DNA from: Novosphingobium huizhouense
GTDB taxonomy: Bacteria > Pseudomonadota > Alphaproteobacteria > Sphingomonadales > Sphingomonadaceae
Assembly (NCBI RefSeq): GCF_020179475.1
Contig: NZ_JAILXZ010000004.1
Location: forward strand, 124,001 to 188,000
Direction: 5' to 3'
Length of the DNA stretch: 64,000 bases
The first letter of the stretch is position 1, and each line of letters begins with the position of its first letter. Position numbers and translations under genes: made by a program. Under the pieces are notes generated by a model. It was given only the letters and a program-made list of their open reading frames with translations, had not been told where the DNA came from and ran no database searches. This document shows, one piece after another, positions 56,703 through 64,000 of the stretch.

Positions 56703-57590
56703 TCAGCTCGCGAGCAGGCGCCTCATGATCGCGCGCACCTCGTCGGCCATGTCGCTCCGCTCGAGCGCGAGCGCAATCGTTGCTTCGACGAAACCGGTCT
56801 TGCTGCCGCAGTCGAAGCGGCGACCTGCGAACGTCACCGCGTGGAACGGCTGGGCGCCGATCATTTTCGCCATGGCGTCGGTCAATTGGATCTCGCCCCC
56901 TGCGCCCTTCTCCTGGTTTTCGAGCGTGCGCATGACTTCGGGTTGGAGGATGTATCGACCCGAGATGATCAGGTTCGATGGCGCGTCCTCGCGCTTGGGC
57001 TTCTCGACCAGCCCGGTGACCTCGGTCAGCGTCTCGGAGACCTTCGCCCCAGGCGCGATGACGCCATAGTTCGAGACTTCCTCTTCCGGGACCTCGAGTA
57101 CGGAGATCAGGTTGCCGCCGACCTCGTTGTAGGCATCGACCATCTGCTTCATGCAGCCGGGGGTGCCGACCATCATCTCGTCCGGCAGGAAGATTGCGAA
57201 GGGCTCGTCGCCGACGACCGCGCGTGCGCACCAGACGGCGTGCCCGAGGCCCATCGGCACCTGTTGGCGGACCGTCACCAGATTGCCCGGCTGGATGCGA
57301 GTCGGATCGAGCACCGAAAGGTTCTTGCCGCGTCCCGACATCGTGCTTTCGAGTTCGTACGCCGTGTCGAAATGCTCGACGATCGCAGTCTTGCCGCGCC
57401 CCGTCACGAAGATCAGTTGCTCGATCCCCGCCTCGCGGGCCTCATCGACCGCGTATTGGATCAGCGGCCGGTCGATGATCGGCAGCATCTCCTTGGGAAT
57501 CGCCTTGGTTGCGGGCAGAAAGCGCGTTCCGAGGCCGGCAACTGGGAATACGGCCTTGCGGATCGGCTTGCGGGTGGTTGCGCTCGTCAT
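56703..57590 (-). CDS. galU: UTP-glucose-1-phosphate uridylyltransferase
   Basis: GalU makes UDP-glucose, the precursor of UDP-glucuronate and other polysaccharide sugars. The 295-residue protein shows the nucleotidyltransferase signature FPVAGLGTRFLPATKAIPKEM at the N-terminus with the catalytic Arg and Lys, FVTGRGKTAIVEHFD, PMGLGHAVWCA, FAIFLPDEMM, and GLVEKPKREDAPSNLIISGR. It ends the polysaccharide locus from the opposite strand and diverges from murA. Confidence 0.96.
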   Translation of the reverse strand: MTSATTRKPIRKAVFPVAGLGTRFLPATKAIPKEMLPIIDRPLIQYAVDEAREAGIEQLIFVTGRGKTAIVEHFDTAYELESTMSGRGKNLSVLDPTRIQPGNLVTVRQQVPMGLGHAVWCARAVVGDEPFAIFLPDEMMVGTPGCMKQMVDAYNEVGGNLISVLEVPEEEVSNYGVIAPGAKVSETLTEVTGLVEKPKREDAPSNLIISGRYILQPEVMRTLENQEKGAGGEIQLTDAMAKMIGAQPFHAVTFAGRRFDCGSKTGFVEATIALALERSDMADEVRAIMRRLLAS

Positions 57591-57724
57591 GCAGCTTCAT
57601 TTCCCCAGTTGTGTTGCAGTGCAGTTATGCCCCTCGCTTGCACCCTGACAAGCGACCTTTTTCTTGCACAGCGTGGAACTTCCCGGCTTTTGCGCGAACG
57701 TGACAAAGGCGCTAAGGCGCGTCG

Positions 57725-59008
57725 ATGGACAAGATCATCATTCGCGGCGGCAAGCGCCTTTCGGGAACCGTGCCCGTGTCGGGCGCCAAGAACGCCGCAC
57801 TCACCCTGCTACCCTGCGCGCTGCTGACCGACGAGCCCGTCACCTTGCGCAATCTGCCGCGACTGGCCGACATCGACGGCTTCCAGCACCTGATGAACCA
57901 GTTCGGCATTTCAACCTCGATCGCGGGAGCACGGCCCGAGGATTTCGGCCGGGTGATGACGCTGCAGGCGACGCGCCTTACCTCGACCGTCGCGCCCTAC
58001 GACCTGGTGCGCAAGATGCGCGCCTCCATCCTCGTGCTCGGTCCGCTGCTCGCGCGCGCCGGCGAGGCGACCGTCTCGCTGCCGGGCGGCTGCGCGATCG
58101 GCAATCGTCCGATCGACCTCCACCTCAAGGCGCTCGAGGCCTTCGGTGCGAAGATCGAACTGGCAGCGGGCTACGTCCGCGCCATTGCGCCCGACGGCGG
58201 GCTGCCCGGCGGGCGCTACAGCTTCCCGGTGGTTTCGGTCGGCGCGACCGAGAACGCGGTGATGGCGGCGGTCCTCGCCCGCGGCACCAGCACATTGCAC
58301 AACGCCGCGCGCGAACCCGAGATCGTCGACTTGTGCAACATGCTCGTGGCGATGGGTGCGCAAATCGAAGGCATCGGCACCTCCGACCTGACGATCCATG
58401 GGGTCGACCGCCTCCATGGCGCGACCTACATGGTCATGCCTGACCGGATCGAGGCCGGCTCCTATGCCTGCGCGGCGGCGATCACCGGCGGTGAAGTCAC
58501 CCTTGCCGGCGCCCGCGCCAGCGAGATGGAGGCTACGCTGCAGGCGCTGCGCGATGCGGGCGTCCATGTCGAGGAGACCAAGGGCGGGGTCCACGTCGCC
58601 GCCAATGGCGCGCTCAACCCGGTCACGCTTTCGACCGCGCCCTACCCGGGCTTCGCGACGGACATGCAGGCGCAGTTGATGGCGATGCTGTGCCTGGCCA
58701 AGGGCTCGAGCGTCCTGACCGAGACCATCTTCGAAAACCGCTACATGCACGTCCCCGAACTCAACCGCATGGGGGCGCGGATCGAAACCAAGGGCCGCAC
58801 CGCGATCGTTCACGGCGTCGACCGGCTGCACGGCGCCGAAGTGATGGCGACCGACCTTCGCGCCTCGATGAGCCTTGTCATCGCCGGCCTCGCCGCCGAG
58901 GGCGAGACGCAGGTGCATCGCCTGTATCACCTCGACCGCGGCTACGAGCGGTTGGAGGAGAAGTTCGCGCTTCTGGGCGCAGATGTCGAGCGCGTCGGCG
59001 GGGATTGA
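57725..59008 (+). CDS. murA: UDP-N-acetylglucosamine 1-carboxyvinyltransferase MurA
   Basis: MurA starts peptidoglycan precursor synthesis by adding enolpyruvate to UDP-GlcNAc. The 427-residue protein has [15 protein letters not shown] near residue 20 with the catalytic Lys, and the flexible loop [19 protein letters not shown] near 119-137 with the reactive cysteine, which predicts fosfomycin sensitivity at the target. The [16 protein letters not shown] segment and the C-terminal [14 protein letters not shown] domain follow. The region from 57591 to 57724 holds the promoters of galU and murA. Confidence 0.97.
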   Translation: MDKIIIRGGKRLSGTVPVSGAKNAALTLLPCALLTDEPVTLRNLPRLADIDGFQHLMNQFGISTSIAGARPEDFGRVMTLQATRLTSTVAPYDLVRKMRASILVLGPLLARAGEATVSLPGGCAIGNRPIDLHLKALEAFGAKIELAAGYVRAIAPDGGLPGGRYSFPVVSVGATENAVMAAVLARGTSTLHNAAREPEIVDLCNMLVAMGAQIEGIGTSDLTIHGVDRLHGATYMVMPDRIEAGSYACAAAITGGEVTLAGARASEMEATLQALRDAGVHVEETKGGVHVAANGALNPVTLSTAPYPGFATDMQAQLMAMLCLAKGSSVLTETIFENRYMHVPELNRMGARIETKGRTAIVHGVDRLHGAEVMATDLRASMSLVIAGLAAEGETQVHRLYHLDRGYERLEEKFALLGADVERVGGD

Positions 59009-59027
59009 GAAGTCTGCGGAAGGGGCC

Positions 59028-60350
59028 ATGGCCGAGATGCCGGACACCCTTCCCGAATCTCAAGCGGACGGGCCGGCGTTTCGCGACCTGGTTCGCGTCT
59101 TCGCTCGGATCGGCTGGATTTCCTTCGGCGGCCCGGCCGGCCAGATCGCGCTGATGCAGCACGAGATCGTCGACCAACGCGGCTGGGTCGACCAGCAAGC
59201 CTTCCTGCGCGCGCTCAATCTGTGTCACCTGTTGCCGGGGCCGGAGGCGCAGCAACTGGCGACGTGGATCGGTTGGCGGCTCCATGGAGTGCGGGGCGGG
59301 CTCGCGACCGGTCTGCTGTTCGTCGCCCCGGGGGCCCTGGTCATGCTGGCCCTGTCGCTCGTTTACGTAGCGGCAAGTGGCCTCGGGTGGTTCGTCGCCC
59401 TGTTCCTGGGGATCAAGGCCGCAGTCCTGGCCGTGGTGGCTCAAGCGCTGGTACGCGTTGCCCGGCAAGCGCTCGGCACGCGGTTCAAGTTTCTTCTCGC
59501 ACTGCTTGCCGCGCTCGCGTTGACGGTTTTCGAGGCTCCCTTTCCGTTCGTCATCGCATTGGCAGGCGGAGCGGGCGCGTTGGTCGCCAAGTCCCGGCCG
59601 CAATGGCTTTCGTTGCATCAGGTCGTGCGGCGTGCGGTCCCGCAACCTCCCGCAACGCGGCTTGCCGGACAGACCGTTGCGACCGTTGCGATCTGGCTCA
59701 TCGTCTGGTGGCTGCCGATGGGCCTCGTGCTGCTGGCGTTCGGTCCTCGGCACGTCCTATGGAACATCGGGCTGTTCTTCGCGCGATTGGCGATCGTGAC
59801 GTTCGGTGGGGCCTACGCCGTCCTTGCCTACATGGCGCAGCAGGCCGTAGCCGGGTTCGGCTGGCTCGACGCCAGCGAGATGGCCGATGGCCTCGGATTG
59901 GCAGAGACCACGCCCGGACCGCTGATCATGGTAACCCAATTTGTCGGGTTCCTCGCAGGGTGGCGCAATCCCGGGCCGCTGTCCGCCCTCACGAGCGGCG
60001 TTCTCGGCGCACTGCTCACCACCTGGGTCACGTTTGCGCCCTGTTTCCTCTGGATATTCGCTTGCGCGCCATGGATGGAGCGCCTTGAACGTGCCCGGCG
60101 CCTGCAAGGCGCACTGGCCGCGATCACAGCTGCAGTGGTCGGCGTGATCGCCAACCTTGCCCTGTGGTTTGCACTGCACGTGCTGTTTCGAGACCGCTCT
60201 CCGTCGGGATGGCCGCTGCTGTCGAGCCTCGACACGCGCGCTCTTGGTCTTGCGCTCTTGGCGAGCGTGCTACTCCTGCGCTTGCGCCGCTCCGTTCCCG
60301 AGGTCCTCGCCATCTGTATACTGTGCGGATGGCTGCTCGCTCGGGCGTAG
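59028..60350 (+). CDS. chrA: chromate transporter ChrA (two-domain)
   Basis: The 440-residue protein has two homologous CHR domains, the long form of the family. The first begins FARIGWISFGGPAGQIALMQHEIVDQ, with LPGPEAQQLATWIGWRLHG; the second has FARLAIVTFGGAYAVLAYMAQQAV and ETTPGPLIMVTQFVGFLAGW. About eleven membrane helices are present. Family members export chromate by the proton gradient, though many environmental homologues are untested. The ATG at 59028 follows a GGAAGGGG ribosome binding site and stands 19 bp after murA, so it may share that transcript. Confidence 0.92.
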   Translation: MAEMPDTLPESQADGPAFRDLVRVFARIGWISFGGPAGQIALMQHEIVDQRGWVDQQAFLRALNLCHLLPGPEAQQLATWIGWRLHGVRGGLATGLLFVAPGALVMLALSLVYVAASGLGWFVALFLGIKAAVLAVVAQALVRVARQALGTRFKFLLALLAALALTVFEAPFPFVIALAGGAGALVAKSRPQWLSLHQVVRRAVPQPPATRLAGQTVATVAIWLIVWWLPMGLVLLAFGPRHVLWNIGLFFARLAIVTFGGAYAVLAYMAQQAVAGFGWLDASEMADGLGLAETTPGPLIMVTQFVGFLAGWRNPGPLSALTSGVLGALLTTWVTFAPCFLWIFACAPWMERLERARRLQGALAAITAAVVGVIANLALWFALHVLFRDRSPSGWPLLSSLDTRALGLALLASVLLLRLRRSVPEVLAICILCGWLLARA

Positions 60351-60587
60351 CAACCGGTTCGCGACCCACAGCCGGACGGCGCTGGCAAGGCCCGGTGGCG
60401 TTGCGACCGCGATGCGTTCGACGTCGATCCGCGCGACGAGCGCGTTGATCGGCACGCCCTCCGCCGCGGCCGCGGCCCGCAGCATGTCCCAGAACAGCGG
60501 TTCGAGGCTGATCGAGGTCTTGTGGCCGGCGATCTCGACCGATCGCTTGACCGGAGGATGGTAAGGCGAGGTCCGATCCGCGGGCAT
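60270..60587 (-). CDS. ribbon-helix-helix domain protein
   Basis: The 105-residue protein has the segment VKRSVEIAGHKTSISLEPLF, a beta strand followed by the first helix, and then WDMLRAAAAAEGVPINALVARIDV, the second helix of an Arc/RHH-type DNA-binding fold. A less ordered C-terminal tail follows. It may bind DNA as a dimer; the target is unknown. The ATG at 60587 is chosen since conservation begins near it. Its 3' end overlaps chrA convergently by 81 bp, and its start almost touches that of the HTH gene on the other strand. Confidence 0.8.
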   Translation of the reverse strand: MPADRTSPYHPPVKRSVEIAGHKTSISLEPLFWDMLRAAAAAEGVPINALVARIDVERIAVATPPGLASAVRLWVANRLLRPSEQPSAQYTDGEDLGNGAAQAQE

Positions 60588-60648
60588 GGACGGCAGATAC
60601 GAAAAATTCGGGGTGGCCCGCAAGTTGGGCCGATCCTACATCCGCGGC

Positions 60649-61416
60649 ATGACCGGCAACTACCAGGCGCTCAGCGAAAAGGAGAAGGAGACGCTGCGCC
60701 TGCTGCTGGCCGGCCATGACGCAAAATCGATGGCCCGCCACTTCGGGCTTTCGGTCCACACGGTCAACGAACGCCTGCGCGAAGCGCGGCGTAAGCTCGC
60801 CGTTTCGAGCAGCCGCGAAGCTGCGCGCTTGCTCCACGAGATCGAAGGTCAGGCCCCCCAATCGTTTGGGGACAGGGCTTTGGGGGATGTGGCGGCGCAG
60901 GATCAGCGGCAACCCCTTGTTCCACCAGCGGGGGAAAGCGGCCAGCGGGGCCGGACCGGCTGGATTGCAGGAGGAATTGCGATGCTTTTGAGCCTTACCC
61001 TTGCGGCAGCCCTTGCAGCAGCCGGTGGTCCCGTGCCGGTGGCGCAGTCGGCCAGTCCCGATGCCGATGCCATCGCGCACAGCGCGGCCGAAACCGCAGC
61101 GGTCGCCGCCGCGCGTCATTGGCTCGAACTGGTCGACGCGCGCGACTGGAAGGCGAGCTACGGCCTCACGTCCCGCTCCTTCCGCACCAGCAACACACTC
61201 GATGGCTGGACGCAGGCGGCACTCGGCGTCCACGACAAGTTCGGTCCGGCCAGCAGCCGCGTGCTCGTCTCGGCAGAGGAAACGCCGGCACCGCCCGATG
61301 GCAACGTGGTGGTGAAGTTCCGCGCCCGGTACACCAACAAACCCGAAGGGTCCGAAGTGCTTACGTTGGTGCGCGAAGATGGAGCGTGGAAGGTTTCCGG
61401 GATATACGTAGGTTGA
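60649..61416 (+). CDS. membrane-anchored LuxR-type HTH protein with DUF4019 domain
   Basis: The 255-residue protein has a LuxR/GerE-type helix-turn-helix at about residues 7-52 (LSEKEKETLRLLLAGHDAKS, SVHTVNERLREARRKL). A linker follows, one membrane helix at about 103-127, and a C-terminal DUF4019 domain with ARHWLELVDARDWKASYGLT and LTLVREDGAWKVSGIYV. The orientation puts the HTH in the cytoplasm and the sensor-like domain in the periplasm. Such one-protein transmembrane regulators are known in sphingomonads but not well studied. ATG at 60649 is preferred; ATG 60586 would add 21 residues and overlap the start codon of the RHH gene. Confidence 0.85.
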   Translation: MTGNYQALSEKEKETLRLLLAGHDAKSMARHFGLSVHTVNERLREARRKLAVSSSREAARLLHEIEGQAPQSFGDRALGDVAAQDQRQPLVPPAGESGQRGRTGWIAGGIAMLLSLTLAAALAAAGGPVPVAQSASPDADAIAHSAAETAAVAAARHWLELVDARDWKASYGLTSRSFRTSNTLDGWTQAALGVHDKFGPASSRVLVSAEETPAPPDGNVVVKFRARYTNKPEGSEVLTLVREDGAWKVSGIYVG

Positions 61417-61429
61417 GATTCCGCGGATC

Positions 61430-61456
61430 GGCCCGCCGCGACGCGGCGGGCCTTTC
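61430..61456. terminator. bidirectional terminator between the HTH gene and phaB
   Basis: GGCCCGCCGCG (61430-61440) pairs with CGCGGCGGGCC (61443-61453), followed on the plus strand by TTT. It lies between two convergent genes, only 13 bp after the HTH gene and 3 bp from the phaB stop. Confidence 0.65.
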
Positions 61457-61458
61457 GC

Positions 61459-62181
61459 TCAATACATGTGCTGGCCGCCGTTGATGCTCATCGTCGAGCC
61501 GGTCACGAAGCCGCCCTCGTCGGAGGTCAGGAACGACACGCCGCGTGCGATTTCACTCGCCTGGCCGAGTCGCCCGCAGGGAATCTTGGCAACGATCTTC
61601 TCGAGCACCGGCGCGGGGACGGCCGCGACCATGTCGGTATCGATGTAGCCGGGGGCAATCGCGTTGACGGTAACGCCGTACTTGGCGCCTTCCTGCGCCA
61701 GCGCCTTGGTGAAGCCGTGGATGCCCGACTTCGCTGCGGCATAGTTGACTTGGCCGTATTGGCCGGCCTGACCGTTGATCGAGCCGATATTGACGATCCG
61801 GCCCCAGCCGCGCTCGCGCATGCCGGGAAAGGTCGCCTTCGCCATGTTGAAGCAGCCGCCGAGGTTGATCCGCATCACCTCGTTCCAGTCGTCGAAGCTC
61901 ATCTTGTGCAGCACGCCGTCGCGCGTGATGCCTGCGTTGTTGACGACGATGTCGATCGGACCGACTTCGGCTTCGACCCGGGCGCATCCTTCGAGCGTCG
62001 CTTCGTGGTCGCCCACGTCCCAGCGGTAGGCCTTGATGCCGGTGGCCTCGGTAAAGGCCCGCGCCTTGTCCTCGTTGCCCGCATAGTTGGCAACGACGAT
62101 GCGACCTTCGGCCTGCAGCGCCAGGCAGATCGCTTCGCCGATTCCGCGTGTTCCGCCCGTGACGATTGCAACTCGTGTCAT
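61459..62181 (-). CDS. phaB: acetoacetyl-CoA reductase PhaB
   Basis: PhaB reduces acetoacetyl-CoA with NADPH to (R)-3-hydroxybutyryl-CoA for PHB synthesis. The 240-residue short-chain dehydrogenase has the Rossmann motif VTGGTRGIGEAICLAL, NNAGITRDGVLHKMSFDDW, the catalytic Ser in IVNIGSINGQAGQYGQVNY, the YAAAK pair, and the PhaB-typical GFTKALAQEGAKYGVTVNAI. The C-terminal GGFVTGSTMSINGGQHMY is characteristic for PhaB rather than FabG. The matching phaA and phaC are not nearby. Confidence 0.95.
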   Translation of the reverse strand: MTRVAIVTGGTRGIGEAICLALQAEGRIVVANYAGNEDKARAFTEATGIKAYRWDVGDHEATLEGCARVEAEVGPIDIVVNNAGITRDGVLHKMSFDDWNEVMRINLGGCFNMAKATFPGMRERGWGRIVNIGSINGQAGQYGQVNYAAAKSGIHGFTKALAQEGAKYGVTVNAIAPGYIDTDMVAAVPAPVLEKIVAKIPCGRLGQASEIARGVSFLTSDEGGFVTGSTMSINGGQHMY

Positions 62182-62403
62182 GCCTTACTCCCGTCTCCGC
62201 CCTCTCGCGGCTAGGGTAAATGCATGACGGACCTGCGACAAGCGCAAGCGGATCCAAGCGCATCCACCATCGATTGACCTCGCGCTGCGCCCTATCGTAC
62301 CCATCACGTTGGAGCAGACAGGCTTCCGTCGCGTGTGTGACATGGGACAACAACTGGGCCTACTGGCTGCCCTGTCTGCTGCGGCGACCGCACCGATCCG
62401 GGG

Positions 62404-63014
62404 ATGATCGAAATCGACGAATGGCACGTGTGGACGGCGCTCCCCTCCGCCAAGGACCAGCTCAGGATAGAGCGCCATGTCGATGGCTTCGCATGTCCGG
62501 TGCGCGCATACTTCATGTCGGCGTGGGCAACTCGCTTCTTGCAAGGCGCTTCTGCGCGCGTGGCGCGGAGGTCGTCGGCACCACGATCGCGCCCGAGGAA
62601 GTCGCGCATGGTCGGGCGATGGGCATCACCCGCTATGACTTGCGCCTGCACAACAAGTACCGCGGACACGACGGACAGGCTTGGGGGCACTTCGACTTCA
62701 TCGTCGACAACAACCCTTCGAGCTTCGCCTGCTGTCTCGACCACTACATGACGATGCTGAAGTTCTATTCCGACGTGCTGAAGCCCGATGGCCAGTTCCT
62801 CGTCGACCGGGTCGGGCTCGGTTGGGCGCTGTCGGCAGACGGCGCACTTGCGCGCTGGGGGTTCTCGTCCGAAGATCTGGCCTCGACCGCGGCGTTGGTC
62901 GACCTGCGGGTCGAGCCGGTCACGGCCGATATCCTCGCGGTGTCGCGCGGCGAACCCGTGCGGCCCAGTGCGATCCGGCGGACTGCCTGGCGAATCATCG
63001 AGCGGCTCAAATAG
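62404..63014 (+). pseudogene. class I SAM-dependent methyltransferase gene with a frameshift
   Basis: The first part reads MIEIDEWHVWTALPSAKDQL and RIERHVDGFA from the ATG at 62404. The rest, starting in another frame at 62493, reads SGARILHVGVGNSLLARRF (methyltransferase motif I), then VVGTTIAPEEVAHG, HFDFIVDNNPSSF and a typical C-terminal half ending at 63014. Together they look like one protein of about 203 residues, joined by a one-base loss near 62493 (GCATG). Alternatively the ATG at 62493 starts a shorter intact protein of 173 residues, or the assembly has a one-base error. Confidence 0.6.
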
Positions 63015-63059
63015 GAGGCGGGCCGCGTTCGACACGAAGGCGCAGCCGGCGCAACGCGG

Positions 63060-63842
63060 TCAGAAGCGGAACTGGGTCCCGACGTAGACGGCTTGGCTGT
63101 CCTGCTTGCCATCGGTCAACGGACGCAGGCGATCGCGCTCGGACGAATAGCGAATACCTGCGATCGCGTTGAAATTGCGCGTCAGGCGATAGCTGCCGCC
63201 CAGATCGAGCTGGTAGTCGCCCTGCGTTTCGAGGGTGCGCGGCGCGCGGCCTGCGCGTTCCTTCTCGTCGATCTGGATGCGCGGGGCAAGGCGGCCGGGA
63301 TTGACCGCGGCGGTTGCTCCGGCTGGCGTGAAGCTGCGCAGGTCGGGCACGTCGAGGCGCTCGATCTCGCGCGGCAGGACGGCCACGCTGCCGGCTGCGA
63401 AACTCTGGTAGCCGCGTGCGGCGCCGAGATTGTAGACCGTCGGCGCAATGCGCACCGCGGCAGAGCCGGGCGTCATCGCCGATGCCGGCAACGCGCCGCG
63501 CACCGAGATCACGCGGCCTTCGTCTCCGTCGACGCGGATCGCGACGGTCACCGCGTTGGGACGCGACGCCGAACCGGCCGGGGTGAAGCGGAAAAGCTTG
63601 CCATGGGTGGGCAAGCCGAATTGCGCGGCAAGGCGCGGATCGACCGAGGCCGGGGTGAACGACCCGATGCCGCCGCGCGCTGCGAGGCTGACCGGCACCG
63701 AATCGAGCTTTCCGGCAAGCACGTTGCCGAGAGCCGGAACCGCCACCAGAGCCGCCGCGGCAAAGCTTGCGGACAGCAGCGAGGCACGACGAAAGCGGCG
63801 CTTATCAGCACCCTTTGCCTGCCATGTCCCCTGCTTGCGCAT
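63060..63842 (-). CDS. secreted or outer-membrane protein of unknown function
   Basis: The 260-residue protein has a long basic N-terminus and a signal sequence ending near VPALG (about residue 40). The mature part contains a repeated segment with FTPASVDPRLAAQFG and FTPAGSASRPNAVTV, then RSFTPAGATAAVNPGRLAP. The last 65 residues alternate polar and hydrophobic positions and end QAVYVGTQFRF with a final Phe, as in outer-membrane beta-barrel strands (YQLDLGGSYRLTRNFNAIAG, IRYSSER). I infer an outer-membrane place but no function. The remaining 158 bp to the window end hold no gene I can support. Confidence 0.72.
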   Translation of the reverse strand: MRKQGTWQAKGADKRRFRRASLLSASFAAAALVAVPALGNVLAGKLDSVPVSLAARGGIGSFTPASVDPRLAAQFGLPTHGKLFRFTPAGSASRPNAVTVAIRVDGDEGRVISVRGALPASAMTPGSAAVRIAPTVYNLGAARGYQSFAAGSVAVLPREIERLDVPDLRSFTPAGATAAVNPGRLAPRIQIDEKERAGRAPRTLETQGDYQLDLGGSYRLTRNFNAIAGIRYSSERDRLRPLTDGKQDSQAVYVGTQFRF

Positions 63843-64000
63843 GCCGTGAGCCAGTTCTCTTCCGTGTGCGGCGAGACCGCGACTCGCTTGTCAGCTCGTC
63901 CGACTCTCCCGACCAACTCTCCACATAGGCAAAGGTTCGTCCAAAAGCCAGCAATGGCGATGACGCAGCTCGGTTTCGCGCATGGTTGCGCGAGACCTGT

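Noticed and set aside
1-64000. tRNA, rRNA, CRISPR arrays and insertion sequences
   Set aside because: I saw no cloverleaf-like sequence, no regularly spaced repeats and no transposase motif in reading the window; a dedicated search with tRNAscan-type and repeat-finding tools would be decisive.

Overview
The window is GC-rich, densely coded chromosomal DNA. It most probably comes from an alphaproteobacterium of the order Sphingomonadales (Novosphingobium, Sphingobium, Sphingomonas or Erythrobacter-like). This is inferred from the combination of an intracellular PhaZ depolymerase, M13 peptidases, exosortase-A-type glycosylation genes, a RibA with a degenerate RibB-like front half, sphingomonad-style small membrane proteins and an EcfG-type promoter. 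No single marker proves it. I see no rRNA, tRNA, CRISPR array or intact insertion sequence.

Left part (1-27,000) is mostly housekeeping. It holds mutS, a nucleoside transporter, a queuosine-precursor transporter, argB, folD, a MarC protein, ribA-xthA, lolA, rpmG, ppk2, phhA, stress-type small envelope proteins, uppP, an M13 metallopeptidase, an MsbA-like ABC exporter, phaZ, an SRPBCC/alcohol dehydrogenase pair and a MaoC-type hydratase. Between them lie several small secreted or membrane proteins without known function. Good rho-independent terminators separate many units.

Middle part (27,000-45,100) starts with a small exosortase-A-associated set: an O-glycosylation ligase, a tiny membrane protein, a TIGR04063-type glycosyltransferase and a large acidic membrane-anchored protein, but no exosortase. 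Then come gltB-gltD, a phage-type N-acetylmuramidase standing alone, ung, UDP-glucose dehydrogenase, rnd, lptC-lptA, a methyltransferase gene broken by several frameshifts, and gmd.

Right part (44,000-57,600) is a Wzx/Wzy-type polysaccharide locus: gmd, wzx, fcl, a WcaI-like glycosyltransferase, a two-gene phage-tail-like cassette (small fibre-like protein plus tailspike-like beta-helix protein), a second glycosyltransferase, wzy, a third glycosyltransferase, an ATP-grasp-like protein and, convergently, galU. Gmd and Fcl make GDP-L-fucose; Ugd and GalU make UDP-glucuronate and UDP-glucose; Wzx and Wzy flip and polymerise the repeat unit. No initiating sugar-phosphate transferase and no Wza/Wzc export genes are present, so the locus depends on genes elsewhere. 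Base composition is lower in GC here than in the flanks, which suggests horizontal acquisition.

The far right (57,700-64,000) carries murA, a chromate transporter, a ribbon-helix-helix gene back to back with a membrane-anchored LuxR-type HTH/DUF4019 protein, phaB, a second methyltransferase gene with a frameshift, and an outer-envelope protein of unknown function. The most unusual feature is the phage-tail-like cassette placed inside the polysaccharide operon.
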